This document shows, one piece after another, positions 32,489 through 43,559 of a DNA stretch of 64,000 nucleotides (the first letter of the stretch is position 1; every line of letters begins with the position of its first letter). The stretch covers positions 6,459,035 to 6,523,034 of the forward strand of contig NC_059272.1 of the NCBI RefSeq assembly GCF_017591435.1. Direction: 5' to 3'. Both the position numbers and the translations under genes were made by a program. Below the pieces are notes generated by a model. That model saw only the letters and a program-made list of their open reading frames with translations. It ran no database searches and had not been told where the DNA came from. The DNA is from Portunus trituberculatus (taxonomy: Eukaryota > Arthropoda > Malacostraca > Decapoda > Portunidae).

Positions 32489-33113
32489 TATACTGAACCT
32501 TCGTGAGGCTCAGTCTCTTGTACTGGGCCTAAGTGAAGCTTAGGCCGAGTAAGGGAAGAAAAGAAAGATGTAACGAATCCAAGGGGGAGGGATGAACACA
32601 CCAAGCTTAAGAAAATAGACCCTTTAATCCAATAACAACCCATCACAGTCATGTAACTTCCTACCTAGCCTACCTATAAGATGGGAGACCTATGGGGGGG
32701 GGAAACCGTGGGTAACTCAGCTGTAGATGAGAGGGCGTGAGGGTGCGTGTGGTGGCGTCCCGAGAGGTAAAAATGGCGGCCCGTCCCTCGCGGCGTCCTG
32801 CTTCTCTCTCTCTCTCTGTCTCTCTGCCTGGTTGGGCCTGCTGTGCTGGAAGTGGCAGAAGATTCCACAGTGGCGGTGCTCGAGACGAGAGTGGGGTGAT
32901 GTTCTGAGGGCGACGCCACCACGCTCCTCACCTTATAAGACGGCAGCCATGATGACTGCGCACGTAGCCATACGTCATCTCCCTTCTCCCCCTACAGGGA
33001 CTCCCTATATAAGAATTCCTAGCTACACATATGAAAGGGAAGATGAGGATTTGGACTAAATAAATACCCTAATAGTGGGTAATAATCCCACTCCAGTACT
33101 GCTACTCGGTACA
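32489..33113 (-). repeat. Gypsy LTR (5' LTR of the minus-sense element)
   Basis: 625 bp, matches 29001-29627 with few differences (for example a G7 run where the other has GGGGGTGGG at about 29210). The outer side abuts TGTG and resumed LINE C sequence. Confidence 0.88.
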
Positions 33114-34146
33114 TGTGAGTGGATTAGCAGCAGCCCACTTTCAACAGCTGGACCGGTCCATTTATTACCACCACCTTAAGATCTACACGGACGGCTCCAG
33201 AGATGCTTCCCTGCCCTCCTCGGCAGCAGCTATATATGATGCCAGTACAGCTATCTGTAAGACATGGAGACTTCCTAAGTACACAGATGTCCTTACCACG
33301 GAGCTCTTTGCCCTTCTCCAGGCCCTCATCTACCTCCGCACCTCTCACCCGAAGTCCATGGTGGTAATTTACACCGACTCCCTCCCGCTCATCTCTCTTT
33401 CTCCTCCTGTCCCGGCAGCCATCCTCCGCCACAACCCTCGTCCACTCCATCCAGAACACCTTCCTCCATCTCCTGAACACTGGGTGGGATATCACCTTCC
33501 AGTGGGTGCCTTCCCACAGCGGCATCCGGGGGAATGAGGTGGTGGATGCTGCTGCCAAGATGGCCTTAACCCATGTAAACATTACCCCCCTACCCTTCCA
33601 GCTTCATTCTGCCAAACGGCTCTTATCTCGCCTCTGCCACTCATCCTGGGACTCTTCACTCAACAACGCACTCCGAGTCACCTCTATGGGCCTTTACCGT
33701 AGCTACTCCTCTCCACAGCCTTGGGTCAGGAAACAGTCCCGCATCCTAGATGTAGCACTCACCCGCCTCCGTCTGGGCCACACAAGACTCACAGCACACC
33801 TGCATCGCCTTGGTCTATCACCGGACCCCTACTGCCCCTGGTGCAGGACGGTCGAGGAAACCATCGAACACTTCCTCTTACACTGCCCCCGCTTCCACTC
33901 CCACCGTGTTGTGCTTCGTGATCACCTTGCTGCCTTGGGTGTGTCTACCTTTGACCTGCCCACCCTGCTGGCGGCGGCAGGCGTCTACTCCTCACACCAA
34001 GCTGCGGTTATCCGCCTCACCTGCGTCCTCCTGAAGAAGTGTGGACAACTACCCCGCCTGTGATCACCTCACAGGCCGCCACCAGGGCTCATAGGATCTG
34101 TGGGATCGTCGAAGCCCGAAAACAACAACAACAACAACAACAACAA
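33114..34146 (+). pseudogene. LINE C ORF2, RNase H and C-terminal Cys/His, with (AAC)n tail
   Basis: Continues LINE C after the gypsy insertion. RNase H: KIYTDGSRDASLPS (Asp), TTELFALLQAL (Glu), VIYTDSLPL (Asp), frameshift near 33500, then HSGIRGNEVVDAAAK (Asp). C-terminal CPWCRTVEETIEHFLLHCPRF gives a Cys-Cys-His-Cys motif. The frame ends PRL at 34063. The 3' UTR holds CACAGGCCGCCACCAGGGC, and the tail is nine AAC units (34120-34146). Confidence 0.85.
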
Positions 34147-34147
34147 C

Positions 34148-34541
34148 GTGGTCGCCATCGTCCGCATCCGCGTGGGACACACAACACTCGCCGCACGCTT
34201 GTACTGCCTACGTCTGTCTCGTGATCCCATCTGCCCTTGGTGTAGGACTGTCCCTGAGACCATTGAGCATTTCCTGCTCCACTGCCCACGCTTCCACCCC
34301 CACCGCACTGTGCACATTACGTTCTTGGCTCTCTGCCCTGGGCATCACAACACTCGACCTGCTTACCCTCCTGGCGGCCTCAGGTGTAAATCCCTCCCGG
34401 CAATCTGCTGTCCTTCGCCTTACCTGTGCCTTCTTGAGGAAGACCGGCCAGCTATCGCGCCTGTGATATCCACACAGGACTACTCCAGGGCTCATAAGGA
34501 TTTAAAGATCTTCGTGGCCCTGACAACAACAACAACAACAT
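34148..34541 (+). mobile_element. Second LINE C-like 3' end, 5'-truncated
   Basis: Diverged copy of the LINE C C-terminus (CPWCRTVPETIEHFLLHCPRF), with the frame broken after it. Its 3' UTR (CTCATAAGGATTTAAAGATC) ends in AACAACAAC at 34524-34541. It starts one base after the tail of the first copy, suggesting insertion into the AAC tract. Confidence 0.8.
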
Positions 34542-34559
34542 CCCTTTCAAGTCCTTAAC

Positions 34560-35355
34560 AACATATTGCAGCAATTATAAGAAATGAAGATTTCACGAGG
34601 GCCGACGTGTATCCTGTGCCACTCAAACAAAGGCACACATCCACACCTATCACTCTATCATTTACCAAAGGAGGAACAGAGGCACTGTACTATGCTGCAA
34701 AGTGATATAAAAATAAACTTAAATCCCTGTTATTTGTTTTGTGAGGTGTGTACCAGTATCTCATTGTTCATGTTAGGAGAATGGGAAAGAACGACTCTGA
34801 GGAGAGAAGGGTGTCACGTTTAGAGGGAAATTGACAGTATTGCCTTATAAACTATCTACATGGGGCTTCTTTCACCCGCCCAAGAATGGATAAATATATA
34901 AAAAAAATTCTATCAAGTTATTGATTATTTTTTGCCAGCTATAGTGGGTGTTCCAATTGCTAGTGATCAGTAGTTTTATCAGATGAAGTAAACAAAAGTA
35001 TTGTGAGACTGGTGTAAGATTAGAAAAAAAAGACTTCTTTTTATGTAGTGCTTTCACCTGTATGAAGTAGCAAACACAAAGGTAAGCTTAGGTGTTGCAC
35101 ACACACACACTCTGCCTATGTTTTTGATGAATGTTAATTTACATGGGTTTAATTGCCTTGAGTGTCTTTAGAGTAGAGAAGATGTTAAAAAAAGAAAATG
35201 CAGAACTAAAGAGATGCTTAATTAAGGAACTTAATTTTATTGAACAGGTATTTATTCATACTTTACTTGTATTTCATTATTAATGTTATCAATTATCTTC
35301 AATTCATGACATTTGGTGTAGTTTGAAATGAAAAGTGTGTGACTCATGTCAAACA
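34560..35355. other. AT-rich region with two possible host exons, otherwise empty
   Basis: 34584-34823 is an 80-codon frame with MKISRGPTCILCHSNKGTH, YHLPKEEQRH and a CYLFCEVC pair; Cys spacing loosely recalls a THAP-type finger. 35175-35246, between TTTAG and CAG|GTATTT, encodes a heptad-like MLKKENAELKRCLIKELN. Whether they belong together, or are genes at all, I cannot tell. Nothing else recognised. Confidence 0.25.

Positions 35356-35413
<58 letters not shown>
35356..35413. repeat. (CA)n microsatellite
   Basis: About 29 CA units directly before a LINE D-like copy. Confidence 0.95.
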
Positions 35414-35415
<2 letters not shown>

Positions 35416-35419
<4 letters not shown>

Positions 35420-37459
35420 TGGACACAGAAAGTTTGAAAAATTATTTCAGAAAATTAGATTGGGAGGAGATGTTACAAATCAGAGAAGTGCAAAAGAAAT
35501 ATGAGATTTTTATGAAATATTATAAAGAAGGAGTTATGAAATTTGTACCAAAGTATAAACCGAGAGAGGAAGGAAGAAAGGATTGGTTTAATGCAACTTG
35601 TGTTAAGGCTAAGGAAAAGAAAGATGTGGCTTGGAAAAGATGGAAAAGAGCAGGAATATACTAAATAAGGAGAATTATAGAGTGGCGAGAAATGAGTATG
35701 TGAGGGTAAGGAGGAGGAAGAAAGAAAATTTGAAAAGATATTGTAGACAAGAGTAAGGAACATCCAAAATTGTTTTACAGGTTCATAAATGGTAAACTTA
35801 AAAAGAGAGAGTCCATTGAAAGATTAAAAGGAGAGCAAGGGATAGTAGATGACCCTAAGAATATAGCGGAATTGCTAAATAATAGGTTTCAGCAAGTATT
35901 TACTGAAGAAACAATGTTTGTAAAGCCTCAGAATGTACAAGGAAATGTGCACATGGATGACATTAAGATACCTAAAAAGGAGTTATATAAAATGTTGGAG
36001 GAACTTAAAGAATTGATTGATCCATTATATGATATTATAAGGTGTTCATTAGAAACAGGGGAAGTACCAGTAGAGTGGAAGAGAGCTGAAGTGGTGCCCA
36101 TTTATAAGGGAGGCAGTAAGGAAGAGCCTCTTAACTATAGACCTGTGTCTCTAACAAGTGTGGTCGGTAAGATTTGTGAGAGGGTGATAAAGAAATATTG
36201 GATACGGTTCCTGGAGGATCATAAGTTATTATCGGATCATCAATTTGGCTTCAGGAAAGGGAGGTCATGTGTAACAAATCTACTGAGCTTTTATTCAAGA
36301 GTGGTTGACAAAATACAAGAGAGAGAGGGATGGATGGACTGTGTATATTTGGATTTAAAGAAAGCTTTTGACAAGGTACCTCACATGAGACTGTTATGGA
36401 AATTAGAGATTTATGGAGGACTGAAAGGAAAAGTGTTAAAGTGGATGGAAAACTACTTGAGATGGAGGTAATAAGGGATGCAAAGTCGGACTGGTTGGTG
36501 GTGGAGAGTGGAGTCCCACAAGGCTCAGTGCTGGCACCAATACTTTTCCTTGTATATATCAATGACATGCCAGAGGGAGTAAACAGTTATATTAATTTGT
36601 TTGCGGATGATGCGAAGTTGTGTAGGTGTGTGAAGAGTGAAGAAGATTGTGTAATTTTACAGGCAGACCTGGATAAGATTTGGGAGTGGAGCAAGAGGTG
36701 GCAAATGGAATTTAATCTGAGCAAAAGTCATGTGATGGAGATGGGAAGAGTGGAAGACGGCCAAGAGGGTCATATAAGATGGGTGAAGAAGTAGTGTTGA
36801 AAAAGGTGGAAAAGGAAAAGGATTTGGGAGTGATAATACAAGACCATGGGCAGTTTGAGGCTCATATTGATAAGATGTTTGGAGAAACGTATAATTTGAT
36901 AAAAATATTGGATTAGCCTTCCATTATATGGATAAAGATATGATGAAGAAATTAATTAGTACGGTAATTAGACCAAGATTGGAATATGCTGGAGTGGTTT
37001 GGTCCCCTTATAAAAAGAAGCATATAAGGAAGTTGGAGAGATTGCAGAGAATGGCAACAAAAATGGTTCCGGAATTGGCAGAAATGACCTATGAGGAGAG
37101 ATTAAAAGAAATGAATTTGCCTACCTTAGAACAAAGAAGAGAAAGAGGAGATTTAATACAGGTTTATAAACTGTTGAACGGACTGGATGAAGTGGATAAT
37201 GAGCAAATGATGTTGAGAGAGGAAAACTTAAATAGAACTACGAGATCGCATAGTAAAAAGATAGCCAAGGGAATATGTTTGAAGGATGTGAAGAAATATA
37301 GTTTCCCACAAAGATGTGTGGAGGTGTGGAATGGTTTGAGTGAGGAGGTGGTGTCAGCGAGGAGTGTGCATAGTTTTAAAGGAAAGTTGGATGTGTGTAG
37401 ATATGGAGACGGGGCCACACGAGTATGATACCCAGGCCCTGTAAAATTACAACTAGGTG
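35416..37459 (+). pseudogene. LINE D-like copy: ORF2 RT with 3' end, 5'-truncated
   Basis: Begins after the endonuclease. Linker (FNATCVKAKEKKDVAWKRW), then RT blocks EVPVEWKRAEVVPIYKGGS, LNYRPVSLTSVVGKICERV, HQFGFRKGRSC, VYLDLKKAFDKVPHMRLLW, then after a frameshift SGVPQGSVLAPILFLVYINDM, NLFADDAKL and WQMEFNLSKS, and after another LEYAGVVWSPYKKKHIRKLE. The thumb ends with RYGDGATRV and a stop. The 3' UTR GGCCCTGTAAAATTAC, AACTAGGTGAATACACAC merges into (AC)n. Catalytic F-A-D-D present; three frame breaks. CR1-like by RT motifs. Confidence 0.85.
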
Positions 37460-39674
<2,215 letters not shown>

Positions 39675-40978
39675 CAGCGCTAAAGGTTACGACGCTGCTA
39701 CAAACATGAGCGGACGCTTTAACGGACTTCAGTCAAGAATCCTAAAAAGAAATCCAAAGGCATTGTAGTACACTGCCAGGCACACTGCCTTAATCTGGTG
39801 CTAGTTGAAAGTGCAAAGTCAAACCTCTGTTTTGTCAGCTTCTTTAACTTAGTTGAAAAACTTTATGCTTTTGTGGCCAACTCATCCAAACGACACTGCA
39901 TTTATTGAAATGCAGAAGACGATGTCCCCTAATCAGCGACCACTGGAACTGCAAAAGCTGTCAGACACGCGTTGGGCCTGCAGAGAAACAGCCCTTTGCA
40001 CTCTGAGGAAGGTCCTCCCAGATGTCATGCAGTTTCTTGAGCAAATGACACAGCAAGACCCTCCAGACTCTTCAGCAGGTGGTGCAATGATTCTACTCAA
40101 GAGCAACAACTTTGAATTCTTCCTGTATTTGAAAAATCACCTGTCCAATCTTCCGGGTAACAGCGATGGCTTCTAATCCTTTGCAGCAGAAAGACATGAA
40201 CCTGGGTGCAGCATACAAAGTTGCTAATGGAGTTTTACAGGAACTGGCACACAGCAGAACAGAGAAGTTTGATAATATGTATAAACAGGCTACAGAGAAG
40301 GCTACATCAGTGGGCCTGGACCCTCCAACTGAGATTCCTTGTCAAGCTAGGAGGAGGAAAATGCCAGCTAAGTATAAGTTCACTACCACAACAGCTACCG
40401 TTAATCACACTTTCCCTACTTTGCAAGACTACTATCGTGTTAAAGTGTCTTACGTTTTTGTGGACACAATGACACATGAGCTTCGGAGACGGTTCAAAGG
40501 AGATAACTCCACTTGGGAATTCCTTAATGCTTTCCACAGCCTGATAGCTCCCGAGAACTGGAAAACAACAAATCCTCCAACAGAAGTAATGCAAGCTGTG
40601 AAAAAACTCTGTCAGTTATATAACATTGAAGTAGAGATATTGCAGACAGAACTTAAGGTCTTCCATGCATCATACTTATGCCCCTCACCCATCAGTGTGA
40701 CATCTATTCTTACAGTGGTCAAAGAAAACAATGCACATGTGGTTTTCCCTAACTTGACTGAGCTGCTGAAGACATATGGCACCCTTCCGATGTCTACAGC
40801 TACTGTGGAACGTTCTTTTTCAAAACTGAAGCTGGTGAAAACAAAACTTCGCACCCTTTGCAGAGAGGATAGGTTGTCAGACCTTCTTTTACTTGCGATT
40901 GAAAAGGATATTCCAGTCAACCTTAGTGAAGTCATTGATATTTTTAAATGCATGGGCAACAGGAAGTTGCTGTTGTGA
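39675..40978 (+). pseudogene. hAT-superfamily transposase remnant (central and dimerisation domains)
   Basis: Starts with GYDAATNMSGRFNGLQSRI, then VHCQAHCLNLVLVESAKS, the RNase H-like core region; then LQKLSDTRWACRETAL. After a frameshift at about 40175 it stays open for 270 codons to 40978, ending in the hAT C-terminal dimerisation block (LPMSTATVERSFSKLKLVKT, then RLSDLLLLAIEKD). It resembles the DUF4371/ZMYM-type branch. The N-terminal zinc finger and terminal inverted repeats are not seen. In an active element the protein cuts and pastes DNA with 8 bp target duplications. A second frame break lies near 39895. Confidence 0.82.
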
Positions 40979-41027
40979 CTGCAAGAGAAGATGCCACTGT
41001 AATGTACACACTCACACACACATACAC

Positions 41028-41336
41028 ACCCGGTAGCTCAGTGGTTAGAGCGCTGGCTTCACAAGCCAGAGGACCGGGGTTCGATTCCCCGGCCGGGTGG
41101 AGATATGTGGGTGTGTCTCCTTTCACGTGTAGCCCCTGTTCACCTAGCAGTGAGTAGGTACGGGATGTAAATCGAGGAGTTGTGACCTTGTTGTCCCGGT
41201 GTGTGGTGTGTGCCTGGTCTCAGGCCTATCCGAAGATCGGAAATAATGAGCTCTGAGCTCGTTCTGTAGGGTAACGTCTGGCTGTCTCGTCGGAGACTGC
41301 AGCAGATCAAACGGTGAAACACACACACACACACAC
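41028..41336 (+). mobile_element. SINE-V copy 1, tRNA-Val-like head with (AC)n tail
   Basis: 41028-41099 folds as a full tRNA cloverleaf: acceptor ACCCGGT/GCCGGGT, box A AGCTCAGTGGTTAGAGC, anticodon arm CTGGC-TTCACAA-GCCAG (anticodon CAC, Val) and box B GGTTCGATTCC. It is followed by a 220 bp body shared with the minus copies at 42.0-42.8 kb and by (AC)9. It is the only copy with a complete head, so it could still contain a working pol III promoter. Confidence 0.88.
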
Positions 41337-41999
41337 CTTAGTGACCTCTTATCTCTATTCTTTCATCAATCAGTTACATTTAGTTACATTGATAATATAA
41401 AATAATTATGAATAAGGCTTACATCATTGATGTCTATGATATCTGTTAATAAATGCAGGGTGGATTATGAAGCAATAAACATTTAAGATTTCAGAAATAT
41501 GAACTTTTGTTATTACTGGCCTCTCTCTACTAATTTATACATCGAGTAATTTGAGTATGAACAATGATGTGGTATGTTGTGATTCGATGTTATCTTTATG
41601 AATATGGGTTGCTACAATTCGGCCTGTTATAGTCAGGTATGTTTTTGTATCCTTTCTCAAATTCATGCTCCATGTGCCCCTTTTAAACTTTTGAGCCCCT
41701 GCCCCTCCAATGGTCTCTGCAAGGCCCTGCCATTTTTTTATGTCTATCACTCTTCCTAGCGTGTTGTGTGGTATGCGTTCGGCCAGGCCTAGCTTCTTGC
41801 TGTGGTTCGTTCAGCCAGGCTGTTTGTGGGCTGGCCTTTGTTTGTTTCCAAGTGGCTATTCCTGTGCTGTCGTTTGGAGTGCGTAGGTTCCAAGATACAG
41901 TCAGAGTATGTACTCTAGGTACAGTCACTCGCACCTCGCACCGCACCTCGTTAACCCTCACCAGCACCACCGATCACTCTTATGTACACACTATGTACA
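41337..41999. other. Unassigned DNA
   Basis: No gene recognised. Contains GTATGTACTCTAGGTAC near 41905 and GTACACACTATGTACAC near 41985, short imperfect palindromes only. Confidence 0.4.
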
Positions 42000-42243
42000 C
42001 GTGTGTGTGTGTGTGTGTGTAATTAACCTCGGTTGTCTGCTGGTCACCCAGCCAGTCTTCCCCATTACGGAGCGGGCTCAGAGCTCATAGACCGATCTTC
42101 GGGTAGGACTGAGACCACATCAACACACAACACACACACCGGGAAAGCGAGGCCACAACCTCTCGAGTTACATCCCGTACCTATTTACTGCTCGGTGAAC
42201 AGGGGCCACACATTAAGAGGCTTGTCCCTTTGCCTCGCTTCTT
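42000..42243 (-). mobile_element. SINE-V copy 2, headless
   Basis: Minus-sense body (GGGATGTAACTCGAG, GTGTGTGTTGTGT, CCGAAGATCGGTC, AGACAACCGAGGTTAATT) with an (AC)n tail at 42001-42020 on the plus strand as (GT)n. The tRNA head is missing; the next element begins at 42244. Confidence 0.8.
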
Positions 42244-42412
42244 ACCGTGTGTGTATTTACCTAGTTGTATTTACCTAGTTCTAGTTTTACAGGGCCTGGG
42301 CTTTATGCTCGTGTGGCCCCGTCTCCATATCTACACTTATCCAATCTTACTTTACAAGTATGCACACTCGTTGCTGACACCACTTCTTCATTCAAACTGT
42401 TCCACGTCTCAC
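42244..42412 (-). pseudogene. LINE D-like 3' end, heavily 5'-truncated
   Basis: Minus reading gives the last RT codons (a block like VVSATSVHT, then RYGDGATRA) and the 3' UTR GGCCCTGTAAAACTAG, then two AGGTAAATACAACT-type units ending at GTGTGT on the plus strand. 170 bp in total. Confidence 0.8.
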
Positions 42413-42704
42413 GTGTGTGTGTGTGTGTGTGTGTGTAATTCACCACCACCACGGTTGTCTGCTGGTCACCCAGCCAGTCTTCCCCATTACGGAGCGAGCT
42501 CAGAGTTCATAGACCGATCTTCGGGTAGGACTGAGACCACAACACACTCCACACACCGGGAAAGCGAGGCCACAACCCCTCGAGTTACATCCCATACCTT
42601 TTTACTGCTAGGTGAACAGGGGCCACACATTAAGAGGCTTGCCCATTTGCCTCGCCGCGCCGGGACTCGAGTCGAGCGTGCTAACCACTACACTACGCGG
42701 TGTG
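42413..42704 (-). mobile_element. SINE-V copy 3 with degenerate tRNA head
   Basis: Tail (GT)n at 42413-42437, body as in copies 1-2, and a tRNA-like head at about 42655-42704 whose box A (TAGTGTAGTGGTTAGCAC on the minus strand) is good, but the region between the anticodon stem and box B is deleted. Confidence 0.82.
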
Positions 42705-42782
42705 TAATTCACCTCGGTCGTCTGCTGGTCACCCAGCCAGTCTTCCCCATTACAGCGAGCTCAGAGCTCATAGACCGATCTT

Positions 42783-42785
<3 letters not shown>
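42705..42785 (-). mobile_element. SINE-V copy 4, tail-proximal 80 bp
   Basis: Plus strand AATTCACCTCGGTCGTCTGC...ATAGACCGATCTTCG matches the 3' part of copies 2-3 and is cut off by the GA satellite. Confidence 0.75.
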
Positions 42786-43159
<374 letters not shown>

Positions 43160-43161
<2 letters not shown>

Positions 43162-43409
43162 TTGACGTGTTAAGTAATTGTTATACCAAGAAAATTCAAC
43201 TTTCAGGCCAAGCATGATGTACAGTTTAACTTATCCTTTATTTAAATGCATATGTATATGTACAGTTGCGGCCTGTAAACTCCTTGCCAGTCTTAGCCCA
43301 TATATTTTCCAGTAGCGATATCTGGCACATCCACACCAGGTGAAGGCTTCTGGTTCCCTTGGATTGGTTAAACTCCTCAAAACTAAGCTCCACCCACTTG
43401 TTCTTGGTC

Positions 43410-43412
<3 letters not shown>
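43160..43412. other. Unassigned DNA
   Basis: 250 bp without recognisable coding or repeat content. It ends at the (GT)n that opens duplication unit 1. Confidence 0.4.
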
Positions 43413-43462
<50 letters not shown>

Positions 43463-43559
43463 TTACCTAATTGTATTTACCTAATTGTAACATACGGGAA
43501 AAGAGCTATGCTCGTGTTGTCCCGTCTCCATATCTATTAATGTCCAGCTTTTTCTTAAA

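Larger units (their letters stand above)
29001..33113 (-). mobile_element. Ty3/gypsy LTR retrotransposon, internally rearranged, inside LINE C
   Basis: Bounded by two minus-sense LTRs of about 625 bp (29001-29627 and 32489-33113) and by TGTG on both outer sides (28997-29000, 33114-33117). The minus-sense interior keeps only a primer-binding site at one end and the integrase C-terminus at the other. Between them is a plus-sense block: partial LTR (30589-30975), primer-binding site, leader and gag. Protease, RT, RNase H and most of integrase are missing. Confidence 0.85.

Noticed and set aside
41028..41099. Functional tRNA-Val (CAC) gene
   Set aside because: The cloverleaf is complete, but it runs without a terminator into a SINE body found three more times nearby and ends in (AC)n, so a SINE head is the better reading.
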